A stretch of 64,000 nt of DNA from Pontibacter coccineus (GTDB lineage Bacteria > Bacteroidota > Bacteroidia > Cytophagales > Hymenobacteraceae): contig NZ_JAUOTN010000005.1 of assembly GCF_030546575.1 (NCBI RefSeq), positions 186,001 to 250,000 on the forward strand, read 5' to 3'. Shown here in pieces: positions 8,506-16,741 of this stretch. The notes below the pieces were generated by a model. It was not told where the DNA came from. It saw only the letters and a program-made list of their open reading frames with translations, and made no database searches. The position numbers and the translations under genes were made by a program. How positions within the stretch are numbered: the first letter of the stretch is position 1; each line of letters opens with the position of its first letter.

Positions 8506-9846
8506 TTAACTAGATACTGTCATCGCTTTAGTCTTTGCAGTAAGAAGGCAATATGCTTCGATAATAACTATGAGTGCTAAAATGAAATATAAAGCTACTT
8601 GTACACAAAGTAAGCCGTAAATGCCAAGCAAACCTAACATCAATTTTGAAAAGGGGGTAACACTGATAGCTGCAAGAAGTGTCGTTATGACTAGTGTATT
8701 CATTTTTCCCATAGCGCTCTGGAATGTCTGTGCACATGCCCAGAGCGTATACATAGTAACCCATGCACCCACCAGCAAAAACATTGATGTTTGTGTAACG
8801 TATTCTTCTCCGGCCAGTAAACTAAGCGCAAAATTGCCAAAAAATGTTATTCCAGCAGTCGCGGCACTAAAAATTGCGAGTGTTACTAGAAGAGAGTTTC
8901 GGAGTGCAGCCTTACACCAATCCCAAGCCTGGGTATTTATAGCATGCGAGTAGCCTGCCCACATTGGATTAAATGCAGCCTGATATACACCTAAAATAAA
9001 TAGGTATAATTTCTGCACAAGGTTGTATTCAGTGGCTATAGATAAGCCTATACTTGAACTTATGATAACAGTTCCTGCATTAAATAGGAATGCACTAGAA
9101 ATTTGAAGTATAAAAAAAGGGAACCCCTTGCGGAGCATCTCTAACACAATTGGACCAGAACCTATATGGCTAATGTTGAAAAGACTCCAGCCTCGCCTTT
9201 TTACAAAAATTACAGTCCCTGAAATATACATTATCAGGATACATGTGAAATTTACAAGGGAAATTACTACAATAGATTGATCAGTGAATACCAGCAGCAG
9301 TAAAACGGCGAAAGATAAAACTGCCTGGAAAATATTTAAATAGGCGACGATGTATGATTCATGATAAGAGTAAAAACAGGCATTACTTATTCCGAAGGGA
9401 ATACCTATAAGTAAGATTATCTGAACCCAAACAACAATTTTTTTGCCGACTGACTGCAGCGATAAGCTGTCTGTCTTAAAAAGCTCTTCTAAGGGAAGAA
9501 TATCCTGTAAGGCATATAATCCTACACTTAATACTAATGTTAAAGTAAAGAAGAAATATAGAACTATCAGATAGTGCCTTTCTGCTTCTTTATCTCCAGT
9601 GGTTCCTTGAGGAATATATGCAGATAATTTGTTACGTAATGCATTACCTATTCCAAAGTCACCAGTAGCTAGAATCGCTGTGATAGATGTTATCGTAACC
9701 CAGATTCCAAACTCTTCTTTTATATAATACCTAGCAAGCATGAAAACGAGGAGGAATCTGGTTACGTTTGTTACAACTGCCGCAGCCATATTTATGAACG
9801 ATCCTTGCAGCACCTTCTGTGTCAGGCTACTTTTGTCTTTCAGCAT
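8506..9846 (-). CDS. Polysaccharide flippase (Wzx/oligosaccharide flippase family)
   Basis: A 446-residue MATE/MOP-superfamily transporter predicted to flip lipid-linked repeat units across the inner membrane. The N-terminus (QKVLQGSFINMAAAVVTNVTRFLLVFMLARYYIKEEFGIWVTITSI) is the typical Wzx opening with conserved FG near residue 46, and about twelve to fourteen hydrophobic spans follow. FGIGNALRNKL near residue 65 is also typical. It lies 14 bases downstream of the GT10 gene in the same direction. Together with the Wzy-like and Wzz-like proteins it points to a Wzx/Wzy-dependent pathway. Confidence 0.87.
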   Translation of the reverse strand: MLKDKSSLTQKVLQGSFINMAAAVVTNVTRFLLVFMLARYYIKEEFGIWVTITSITAILATGDFGIGNALRNKLSAYIPQGTTGDKEAERHYLIVLYFFFTLTLVLSVGLYALQDILPLEELFKTDSLSLQSVGKKIVVWVQIILLIGIPFGISNACFYSYHESYIVAYLNIFQAVLSFAVLLLLVFTDQSIVVISLVNFTCILIMYISGTVIFVKRRGWSLFNISHIGSGPIVLEMLRKGFPFFILQISSAFLFNAGTVIISSSIGLSIATEYNLVQKLYLFILGVYQAAFNPMWAGYSHAINTQAWDWCKAALRNSLLVTLAIFSAATAGITFFGNFALSLLAGEEYVTQTSMFLLVGAWVTMYTLWACAQTFQSAMGKMNTLVITTLLAAISVTPFSKLMLGLLGIYGLLCVQVALYFILALIVIIEAYCLLTAKTKAMTVSS

Positions 9847-9860
9847 ATAAAATCTTTAGA

Positions 9861-10970
9861 CTAGGCATGCGAGCCAATTTCCTTCATCAGGATTTTGTCG
9901 AAAAGCTCAGAGAAATTTTGAATTGTATACTTCTTAAAGTCATTACTGTTTACAAAATCAGAAGCAGCACATAAGTGTTTTGTTGCTTCTTCCTCAGTCA
10001 TACTTTCCAAAGCATGTTGTAAATCTTTAAAATTATCATAGTCTCTGAAGTCCAAGTAACAGTCTTTCGGGACAAAATTTGCTATATCAGGAGCTCCAAA
10101 ATAAACAGGAATAGTTCCTGATAGTAAGCAATCGAAGATTTTTTCAGTAACATAGCCTGGGTAAACGCAGTTCTCGAAGCAGAGATTGAATTTATACTGT
10201 GCCAGTACGGCATGCTTGCTGTCAACTCTGGTTGGGTTTAATTTTTTGGCTGCATTGTAGTACTTGCTGTTCAAGCCATGAGGCTTATCCCAGAGAGTAC
10301 CATATAAGGCAAAGCCTTCAACATTTGAGAAATGGAGTATAGCTTCAATTCGCTTGGTGTAAAGATCCTCAAATCTAAAGAAGGGATTGGTTGCTTTTAC
10401 CAGTTGGACATAGCCCCTCTTTAAAATTCTACGCAGCGATAATAGAGGCCGATTAATGGCTACATCGAACCTACGCTTGTTACTGGCAACCATCACTAGG
10501 AGTTTTTTTTCAGACCAAGCAACACGAGTGTCTAACTTATCAGACATATTGTTAGGCCAATACAGTTTGTGGTAGGTAGTTGATGGGTTAGCATATTGCT
10601 CAAGTCCACTAAAAAGAATTGAGTGCCGATACTTTCCGGTATAATAAAAAAGATTTTTATGATATTTTAAAGCAACATTAGGCGATTCCTGAGAAAATGT
10701 AATCAGCGGTGTTATACCCTTTTGAATTAAAGTATCTGTATTAGGAGTATACATTTCAGATATAAGGTACTTATCATACTGCTCATACTGCTTTTCGTCA
10801 GCTAAATAAACATCCGAAGTAATGATGCTCCAACCTTGGTGTATGCAAAAATCATAAACGTCAGGCCAAAAAGCTGAACCGGGAAATTTTACTATAAAAC
10901 TTCTGTCAAACAGTTTATTATTCAGAAAATTGGTCGTGAAAAGGTCACAGATAATTAATGTTCTTTGCAT
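9861..10970 (-). CDS. GT10 family glycosyltransferase (alpha-1,3/4-fucosyltransferase-like)
   Basis: A 369-residue protein whose C-terminal half carries the GT10 signature near residues 265-300: FNLCFENCVYPGYVTEKIFDCLLSGTIPVYFG, matching the family core FEN-x(n)-YVTEK-x(n)-L-x-G-x-IPVY that binds GDP-fucose in bacterial and animal enzymes. The N-terminal acceptor half is divergent, as usual. It begins 5 bases after the GT2 gene. GDP-fucose synthesis genes (gmd, fcl) are not in the window, so fucose as donor is inferred from the family only. Confidence 0.82.
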   Translation of the reverse strand: MQRTLIICDLFTTNFLNNKLFDRSFIVKFPGSAFWPDVYDFCIHQGWSIITSDVYLADEKQYEQYDKYLISEMYTPNTDTLIQKGITPLITFSQESPNVALKYHKNLFYYTGKYRHSILFSGLEQYANPSTTYHKLYWPNNMSDKLDTRVAWSEKKLLVMVASNKRRFDVAINRPLLSLRRILKRGYVQLVKATNPFFRFEDLYTKRIEAILHFSNVEGFALYGTLWDKPHGLNSKYYNAAKKLNPTRVDSKHAVLAQYKFNLCFENCVYPGYVTEKIFDCLLSGTIPVYFGAPDIANFVPKDCYLDFRDYDNFKDLQHALESMTEEEATKHLCAASDFVNSNDFKKYTIQNFSELFDKILMKEIGSHA

Positions 10971-10975
10971 AAGAG

Positions 10976-11890
10976 TTAAACCACTTTTCTTAGTTTAAGC
11001 TTTGTAGTGGTAAGTATAATGTAAAAAAGAGTAGTTAAACTAACGTAGCTAATTCCGTGATGTGAGATAGCTTTACAAAAATAGAGGTTAGCCAATCTAT
11101 ATTTTTTGTTTTTGAAATACATAGTGCCGAAATGCCTGTAATAATTTCCCCAAATTTTATCAAACAAGCCTTGTTGATCAGTTACTTTGTCAGCATACTT
11201 GGCAATGAATATTTTGTAAGCCTTCTTATACTTATTTATTGAATTTGACAGTGACCCATTACTTATGCGATAATATGCTAAGACCTTAGAGAGATAGCCG
11301 AATCTAGTTCCTTTTTCAGCTATTCTTATCCATAAGTCATTATCCTCAAGTGTTGGAAGCGATATATCAAAACCTCCAACTTTTAAAAGCAAATCTTTTT
11401 CTACCATGACCGTTAGTACTCCAATCGGGTTCTTGTAGTAGAGCGTTGGTAGCAGATGGCCAGTTTTGGGGTAGGTGATTTCTGTAAAGGATTTCCATGG
11501 ACGTTTTATAACTCTATCAGCACAAAAGTACTCCAAATTGGTATGGCTTATTAGAAAAGTTTCATTTTGCATGTGAAATTCGCATTGTAATTCAAGCTTT
11601 TCATGGTGCCAAACGTCATCTGAATCTAGAAAGCATATCCATTTACCTTGCGCATGTGATATGGCAGTATTTCGGGAAGCACTCAAACCTTTGTTTACAT
11701 CGTGTGTCAGCAACCTTATTTTTGAGTTGTTTGCACAGTAATTCTTAGCTATACTCGCAGTCTGATCTGTAGAGCAATCATTTACAATGATCAGCTCCCA
11801 ATTCTTATAAGTTTGTTTTAAAACGCTTTCAATAGATTCTGCAATAGTGTTTGCAGCATTATAGGCAGGCATTACTATAGATACTTCCAT
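10976..11890 (-). CDS. Glycosyltransferase family 2
   Basis: A 304-residue GT-A transferase and the first gene of the minus-strand cluster. VSIVMPAYNAANTIAESIESV opens the Rossmann-like domain at residue 3, LIIVNDCSTDQT follows at about 34, and the metal-binding FLDSDD sits near residue 91. A C-terminal helical region with a hydrophobic segment near the end may attach it to the membrane. The start is 177 bases from the divergent Wzz-like gene, and the intervening region should hold promoters for both directions. Confidence 0.9.
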   Translation of the reverse strand: MEVSIVMPAYNAANTIAESIESVLKQTYKNWELIIVNDCSTDQTASIAKNYCANNSKIRLLTHDVNKGLSASRNTAISHAQGKWICFLDSDDVWHHEKLELQCEFHMQNETFLISHTNLEYFCADRVIKRPWKSFTEITYPKTGHLLPTLYYKNPIGVLTVMVEKDLLLKVGGFDISLPTLEDNDLWIRIAEKGTRFGYLSKVLAYYRISNGSLSNSINKYKKAYKIFIAKYADKVTDQQGLFDKIWGNYYRHFGTMYFKNKKYRLANLYFCKAISHHGISYVSLTTLFYIILTTTKLKLRKVV

Positions 11891-12067
11891 TACTGCGCAG
11901 GTATGGCTTTATGAATTGGGCCACTGATGAGTTAAAAATAATGATTTATGCTTCAATAATATGGCAGAGTTGCAAAGATAAATAATAATATTGAACATCG
12001 GATTGGATTATTATTTGTTATTTTGCCGCCTGATCGTATAATCAAACTGATCTATATTTTTCTACAA

Positions 12068-12979
12068 ATGCCACAGGAAACAACTAAATATCGGGGTGAG
12101 AAAGTAGCAAGAGAAGATAACATTGACATCGATATGATTTCTATTTTACAATCTATCGGAAGAGGTATTTCCAATGCTTTAAGTTTTCTTACCAGTGCTA
12201 TTAAGAATTATTTTTTACTGATATCAGTATTAGTAGGAGCAAGTATAGCAGTGAGTTACGTTGTATACAAGACAACTAAGCCTTACTATACCTCCTCTAT
12301 GACATTAGTGCTGGCAAACATAAGAAATGAATTTATAGAGGATCAGCTAGATAAATTATCAGATATGATCGATGATGATAACTTCGAAACTGTTGCCAAT
12401 AGACTGGATATTACCGCAGACGCTGCTCGTCAGGTCAAGGAAATGAAATTTATAAATCTTGACCAGGACAGAATTGACGAAGACAGCGTACTGACAGGCT
12501 CTCCGTTCCGTATCGAGTTAACTATTTACGAACCCCTGCTTTTCGAAAGTCTCGAGCCTGCAATTACGAATTACCTGGAGAACAACAGGTATTTTGCCCG
12601 TCAGAAGAGTATTAAGCAAAAGCAGGTAGAAAATTTGATCTCTAAGCTCAAAGAGGAGATATCTTCTATTGATAGCATGAAAACGAATGTAAGTGAGCCG
12701 AAAGGTCCTGTTGGTGGATTTGTTTATGGACAGCCAATAGACCCTACCAATCTGTACCGAGAAAGCATTACTATGTACAAGGAGCAGGTGGAACTGGAAT
12801 CAGATCTTGAAAAGCTTGCAAACGTAGAGATCGTAACAGGATTTACGCCAAGATTGAGGCCCACAGGACCAAGTTTAATAAGATATTTAGCAATCAGTGG
12901 TTTGGTGGGGCTGCTTCTTGGAATAATTGTAGCTATAAACCTGGAAAATAAAAAAAGGAAAAAAACAGGTTTAGCCTAG
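12068..12979 (+). CDS. Wzz-like polysaccharide chain-length determinant protein
   Basis: A two-spanning inner-membrane protein with a periplasmic coiled region, expected to set polysaccharide chain length. From the ATG at 12068 it is 303 residues. Span 1 (YFLLISVLVGASIAVSYVVY) and span 2 (YLAISGLVGLLLGIIVAINL) flank a domain with a helical stretch rich in Lys/Glu around residues 180-210. No kinase domain is fused. An upstream in-frame ATG at 12023 would add 15 residues, but TTATTTTG at 12018-12025, one mismatch from the TAnnTTTG box, suggests transcription starts after it, so 12068 is preferred. Confidence 0.8.
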   Translation: MPQETTKYRGEKVAREDNIDIDMISILQSIGRGISNALSFLTSAIKNYFLLISVLVGASIAVSYVVYKTTKPYYTSSMTLVLANIRNEFIEDQLDKLSDMIDDDNFETVANRLDITADAARQVKEMKFINLDQDRIDEDSVLTGSPFRIELTIYEPLLFESLEPAITNYLENNRYFARQKSIKQKQVENLISKLKEEISSIDSMKTNVSEPKGPVGGFVYGQPIDPTNLYRESITMYKEQVELESDLEKLANVEIVTGFTPRLRPTGPSLIRYLAISGLVGLLLGIIVAINLENKKRKKTGLA

Positions 12980-13000
12980 CATTTGTCTGACCTGAGTTTA

Positions 13001-13043
13001 CAAAAGGATCGGGCTGCCAATTTTTGGCAGCCCGATCCTTTTG
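13001..13043. terminator. Bidirectional intrinsic terminator between convergent genes
   Basis: A perfect 20-base-pair stem (13001-13020 with 13024-13043) around a TTT loop. The stem ends are rich in A on the left and T on the right, so it can terminate both the wzz-like gene on the plus strand and the GNAT-nitrilase gene on the minus strand. It is also where the A+T-rich polysaccharide locus ends. Confidence 0.9.
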
Positions 13044-13071
13044 TTTTAAAACCTTAGCTAATTAATAACTC

Positions 13072-14622
13072 CTACTCCTCCTGCCGCAAAACCCAGCTCA
13101 GATTATATAAATCTTTCCTGCGGTCTTTTAGATTACGCACGCTGCCGGCCGTATTAAGGTCCTTTAACAGATCCAGGTCCAGGTCAGCGATAAGGGTCAT
13201 CTCCGTGTTTGGGGTGGCTTCGGCTACTACAGCGTCGTGCGGGAAGGCGAAGTCGGAAGGGGAGAAGACGGCTGACTGCGAATACTGGATGTCCATGTTC
13301 TCTACCTTCGGTAGGTTGCCCACACTACCCGTGATGGCCACATAGCACTCATTTTCTATGGCGCGGGCCTGGGCGCAGAGGCGTACCCGCAGGTAAGCAT
13401 TCTTCGTATCCGTCCAGAAAGGAACGAAGAGTATCTTCATGTCCATGTCGGAGAGCATGCGGGCCAACTCTGGGAACTCCACGTCGTAGCAGATCAGGAT
13501 GCCGATCTTGCCGATGTCCGTGTCGAAAATCTTCAGTTTGTGGCCACCGCGCATACCCCAGTAATGCGACTCGTCCGGCGTCACGTGCAGCTTGTACTGC
13601 TTGTCGTAGGTGCCGTCGCGGCGGCAAAGGTAGCTCACGTTGTAGAGCTTGTTGTCGTAGTACTCCGGCATGCTGCCCGCAATGATGTTGATGTTGTAGG
13701 AGAGAGCCAGGTGAATCATGCGCTCCCGGATCTCCTCGGTATACTCAGCCATACTTCGAATTGCCTCCGAAGGAGACTCCTCGTTGGTAAGTGCCATCAG
13801 CGGAGCGTTGAAGAACTCGGGGAATACCACCATGTCTGATTTATAGGAGCTGACGGTATCAACAAAGAACTCCACCTGCTGCATAAAATCATCCAGGTCC
13901 TTTATGGCGCGCATCTGCCACTGAACTATGCCGATACGAACTATCTTCTTCTTGCCCCCCAGCAGCTTTTCCTTTTCCTCGTAGTACACGTTGATCCATT
14001 CCAGCAGGGTGGCATAAGCCCTCGACTCGGTGTCGTCTGGCAGGTAGCCTTTCAGGATCTTGCGCACGTGGAAGTCGTTGCTGAGCTGAAAGGACAGCAC
14101 CGGGTCTGAGAGCTCCTTGTTGCGCACCATCTCGATGTACTTGGCCGGCGTCAGTTTATCAGCGTAATCCTTGTAGCCAGGTATACGACCGCCGGCAATG
14201 ATGCCTCGCAGGTTCAGGTTCTCGCAGATTTCCTTGCGGGCGTCGTAGAGACGGCGGCCCAAGCGAAGGTTGCGGTAGTCCGGGTGCACAAACACGTCGA
14301 TGCCGTAGAGGGTCTCGCCCTCGGGGTCATGCGACTTGAAGGTGCCCTTGTCGATGATCTGGTCGTAGGTATGCTTATCGCCATACACGCTATAGTCCAC
14401 AATCAGGCTGAGGGCCACGGCCACCACCTTGCCTTTGTCTTCTATACAGATCTGTCCTTCCGGGAATTTTTTGAGGAGATTGGAAAACTCCTTGCGGGTC
14501 CAGGCGCCATCGATGTTCGAGTACACCAGGTCCATGATCTCTTTTACTTCTTTGTAATCTTTGAGCTCCAACTGGCGCAATAACAGCCGGTGCTCCGAAT
14601 TCGCTTCTATTTTTTCACTCAT
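13072..14622 (-). CDS. Fusion of GNAT acetyltransferase and nitrilase-family amidohydrolase
   Basis: A 516-residue two-domain protein. Residues about 10-215 form a GNAT domain (DVFVHPDYRNLRLGRRLYDARKE is the acetyl-CoA loop). Residues about 225-510 form a carbon-nitrogen hydrolase with the Glu-Lys-Cys triad visible in VVFPEFFNAP, KLHVTPDE and IGILICYDVEFPEL. The same fusion is widespread as YhcX-like proteins of unknown substrate. The gene stands alone, convergent with the wzz-like gene and unlinked to the CoA-transferase operon upstream. Which amide is cleaved, and whether the product is acetylated, is unknown. Confidence 0.92.
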   Translation of the reverse strand: MSEKIEANSEHRLLLRQLELKDYKEVKEIMDLVYSNIDGAWTRKEFSNLLKKFPEGQICIEDKGKVVAVALSLIVDYSVYGDKHTYDQIIDKGTFKSHDPEGETLYGIDVFVHPDYRNLRLGRRLYDARKEICENLNLRGIIAGGRIPGYKDYADKLTPAKYIEMVRNKELSDPVLSFQLSNDFHVRKILKGYLPDDTESRAYATLLEWINVYYEEKEKLLGGKKKIVRIGIVQWQMRAIKDLDDFMQQVEFFVDTVSSYKSDMVVFPEFFNAPLMALTNEESPSEAIRSMAEYTEEIRERMIHLALSYNINIIAGSMPEYYDNKLYNVSYLCRRDGTYDKQYKLHVTPDESHYWGMRGGHKLKIFDTDIGKIGILICYDVEFPELARMLSDMDMKILFVPFWTDTKNAYLRVRLCAQARAIENECYVAITGSVGNLPKVENMDIQYSQSAVFSPSDFAFPHDAVVAEATPNTEMTLIADLDLDLLKDLNTAGSVRNLKDRRKDLYNLSWVLRQEE

Positions 14623-14730
14623 AGGTCAGGTTTGGGGTTACATGCTACAGGTATACGTGAAGCAAGTATCGTTTTGATATGATATTTTAGCTGAAAGCGG
14701 TAAATCCTGCCTTCATGCAAATCTAAAAAG

Positions 14731-14758
14731 AAAAAGCGCAGCTTTGACACCGCGCTTT
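14731..14758 (-). terminator. Intrinsic terminator after scoB
   Basis: A seven-base-pair stem, AAAGCGC (14733-14739) with GCGCTTT (14752-14758). On the minus strand it is followed by a T-rich run (complement of 14726-14735), placed just after the stop of the CoA-transferase beta subunit gene. Confidence 0.6.
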
Positions 14759-14780
14759 GGATTGTATAGGTATAGCTCCC

Positions 14781-15437
14781 TTAGAGCTGCACTTCCGGAA
14801 TGTCGCCTTCCACGATCAAACGCCCTTCAGTCGCCCGCTGAATTTCTTCTACCGATACGCCCGGTGCGCGCTCCAGCAGCTTAAATCCATCCCCCGTTAC
14901 TTCGAGCACGGCCAGGTCGGTTACGATCTTCTTGATGCACTTCACCCCCGTAATCGGCAGGGTGCATTCTTTTAGCAGTTTGGAGGAACCATCGCGGGCG
15001 GTGTGCTGCATCGCCACAATGATGTTTTTGGCAGAGGCCACCAGGTCCATGGCGCCGCCCATACCTTTCACCATCTTGCCCGGTATCTTCCAGTTGGCAA
15101 TATCACCCTGTTCCGACACCTCCATGGCACCCAGGATGGTCAGATCCACGTGCTCGCCACGGATCATGCCAAAACTATCTGCAGAACTGAAAATAGAGGA
15201 GCCCGGCAGGGTCGTGATGGTTTGCTTGCCTGCGTTGATCAGGTCGGCATCTACTTTGTCTTCAGTAGGGAAGGGGCCCATACCCAGCAGACCGTTTTCT
15301 GACTGCAGCACCACTTCCACCCCCTCCGGAAGGTAGTTGGCCACCAGCGTAGGTATACCAATGCCCAGGTTCACGTACATTCCGTTTTTTACTTCTTTTG
15401 CGATTCTCTTCGCTATCTGATTTTTGTCAAGTCCCAT
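14781..15437 (-). CDS. scoB: 3-oxoacid CoA-transferase, subunit B
   Basis: The beta subunit of a family I CoA-transferase that moves CoA between succinyl-CoA and acetoacetate or a similar acid. [20 protein letters not shown] is followed by [12 protein letters not shown], whose Glu47 is the catalytic glutamate that forms the glutamyl-CoA intermediate. The 218-residue length is normal for a split beta subunit. The alpha subunit gene lies upstream but is separated by about 440 bases holding an unrelated small gene, whereas these subunits are normally adjacent. The region before the ATG is A-rich with no clear ribosome-binding site. Confidence 0.93.
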   Translation of the reverse strand: MGLDKNQIAKRIAKEVKNGMYVNLGIGIPTLVANYLPEGVEVVLQSENGLLGMGPFPTEDKVDADLINAGKQTITTLPGSSIFSSADSFGMIRGEHVDLTILGAMEVSEQGDIANWKIPGKMVKGMGGAMDLVASAKNIIVAMQHTARDGSSKLLKECTLPITGVKCIKKIVTDLAVLEVTGDGFKLLERAPGVSVEEIQRATEGRLIVEGDIPEVQL

Positions 15438-15461
15438 TTTTTTGTGATTTGAAGATTTGAA

Positions 15462-15481
15462 AATTTGGAGATTTGAAGATG
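15462..15481. repeat. Left inverted repeat of the four-helix-bundle insert
   Basis: AATTTGGAGATTTGAAGATG at 15462-15481 matches the reverse complement of 15862-15881 at 19 of 20 positions. It sits in a longer low-complexity stretch (15446-15481) made of variations on GATTTGAA. It lies between the start of scoB and the stop of the four-helix-bundle gene. Confidence 0.8.
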
Positions 15482-15491
15482 ATTCAATCTC

Positions 15492-15848
15492 TCACTTTGC
15501 GCTTTTCGAACTGATAATGATTTTGGAAATGATCCGCTTAATGGACTTTAATTTTTCTTGAAGATGCATTGGGTCAGGATAAGAAGGCACACGTTGGCAA
15601 AGTATCAGCCAATATTCTGTTTCCTCGACCTCTTTTGCAGCAATCTTGAACTTATGAATAAAATCAGCCTTACTCTCTGCATTCTGGGCCTCCCTTACAT
15701 TTGCGCCTATAGAAGTCCCACTTTTTAGAACCTGGTTTGCGATTACAAATTTTCGCTTTGATTCCAGTTCCTCAGCATAAAGAATTATATCAACCGCAAA
15801 ATCTAATGTACAGTCGAGTATGATGTTGTTTTTCTGATTTTCCATCAT
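15492..15848 (-). CDS. Four-helix-bundle protein (23S rRNA intervening-sequence protein family)
   Basis: A 118-residue all-helical protein with the S23/TIGR02436 signature: LKSGTSIGANVREAQNAESKADFIHKFKIAAKEVEETEYWL. The family was named for proteins encoded in insertions in 23S rRNA genes and is related to the Avd protein of diversity-generating retroelements; its role is unclear, and no reverse transcriptase is present here. The ATG at 15848 or 15845 is preferred over a TTG at 15854. The gene interrupts the scoA-scoB operon in the same direction, is more A+T-rich than its neighbours, lacks the AGGTATA word common around it, and is bracketed by 20-base inverted repeats, all suggesting a mobile insert. 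Confidence 0.85.
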   Translation of the reverse strand: MMENQKNNIILDCTLDFAVDIILYAEELESKRKFVIANQVLKSGTSIGANVREAQNAESKADFIHKFKIAAKEVEETEYWLILCQRVPSYPDPMHLQEKLKSIKRIISKIIISSKSAK

Positions 15849-15861
15849 TTTCAAATTTTTA

Positions 15862-15881
15862 CATCTTCAAATTTCCAAATT
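15862..15881. repeat. Right inverted repeat of the four-helix-bundle insert
   Basis: CATCTTCAAATTTCCAAATT at 15862-15881 is the inverted partner of 15462-15481 (one mismatch). Its outer edge falls on the stop codon of scoA (15880-15882), so the insert appears joined exactly at the end of that reading frame. Confidence 0.8.
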
Positions 15882-16578
15882 ATAAGGTTCTCACTGTTCG
15901 CTGTTCAATACGCTTCTCGTACTTCTCGCCCTGGAAAATGCGCTGGACGAAAATGCCGGGGGTGTGGATCATGTTCGGGTCCAGCTCGCCAGCCGGCACC
16001 AACTCCTCTACCTCCGCCACCGTTATTTTACCGGCTGTAGCCATCATCGGGTTGAAATTGCGGGCTGTACCTTTGAAAATCAGGTTACCAGCTGTGTCGC
16101 CTTTCCAGGCCTTCACAAACGAGAAGTCGGCCTTTAGCCAAGCTTCCATCAAATACATTTTGCCATTGAACTCACGGCTCTCTTTGCCTTCGCCCACTTC
16201 GGTGCCGTAGCCGGCCGGAGTGAAGAAAGCAGGTATACCGGCGCCACCGGCACGGATGCGCTCTGCCAGCGTACCTTGCGGAATCAGCTCTACCTCCAGT
16301 TCACCGCTCAGTAACTGACGCTCAAACTCGGCATTCTCACCCACATAGCTGGCTATCATCTTTTTAACCTGGCGCTTTTGCAAAAGCAGACCAATGCCAT
16401 AGTCGTCCACACCGGCGTTATTAGAGATACAGGTCAGGTCTTTCACACCCAGGCGCAGCAACTCGTGTATGGCGTTCTCAGGTATACCGCATAGCCCGAA
16501 TCCGCCCAGCATGAAGGTCATGCCATCCTGTACACCCTGTAGGGCCTCCTGTACGTTCTTTACAGTTTTATTTATCAT
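15880..16578 (-). CDS. scoA: 3-oxoacid CoA-transferase, subunit A
   Basis: The alpha subunit partner of the downstream beta subunit, 232 residues. [12 protein letters not shown] at residues 23-34 is the family I glycine-rich CoA-binding loop, and [20 protein letters not shown] and [15 protein letters not shown] are also typical. It is the first gene of the operon; the region before it holds a 20-base perfect palindrome (16603-16622). The C-terminus ([10 protein letters not shown]) ends inside the right repeat of the inserted cassette, so the last residues may differ from relatives. Confidence 0.92.
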   Translation of the reverse strand: MINKTVKNVQEALQGVQDGMTFMLGGFGLCGIPENAIHELLRLGVKDLTCISNNAGVDDYGIGLLLQKRQVKKMIASYVGENAEFERQLLSGELEVELIPQGTLAERIRAGGAGIPAFFTPAGYGTEVGEGKESREFNGKMYLMEAWLKADFSFVKAWKGDTAGNLIFKGTARNFNPMMATAGKITVAEVEELVPAGELDPNMIHTPGIFVQRIFQGEKYEKRIEQRTVRTL

Positions 16579-16602
16579 AGTTTATGATGTGCTTACGCCA
16601 TG

Positions 16603-16622
16603 GCAGGTATAGCTATACCTGC
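16603..16622. repeat. 20-base perfect palindrome built from two AGGTATA words
   Basis: GCAGGTATAGCTATACCTGC is fully self-complementary. It lies 25 bases upstream of the scoA start and consists of the window-wide AGGTATAG word facing its own complement. It could be an operator, but the same word is so common that chance juxtaposition of two dispersed copies is equally possible. Confidence 0.75.
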
Positions 16623-16671
16623 TATGGTCGCGGTTAAACGATTGATTCTATAGAATAGGTAAGTTAGATAG

Positions 16672-16701
16672 AAAAAAAGCCATATACAACGTATGGCTTT
16701 T
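16672..16701 (-). terminator. Intrinsic terminator of the ftsX-to-ribF operon
   Basis: A ten-base-pair stem, AAAAGCCATA (16675-16684) with TATGGCTTTT (16692-16701), around a seven-base loop. On the minus strand it runs into a stretch of T (complement of 16672-16678), 41 bases after the ribF stop. Confidence 0.8.
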
Positions 16702-16741
16702 CGTTTTTAGGTGAAATAGGATTAAGATAAGGTGAAATGAC

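Noticed and set aside
15492..15848. Diversity-generating retroelement, because the four-helix-bundle family includes Avd
   Set aside because: No reverse transcriptase, template repeat or variable repeat exists in the window.
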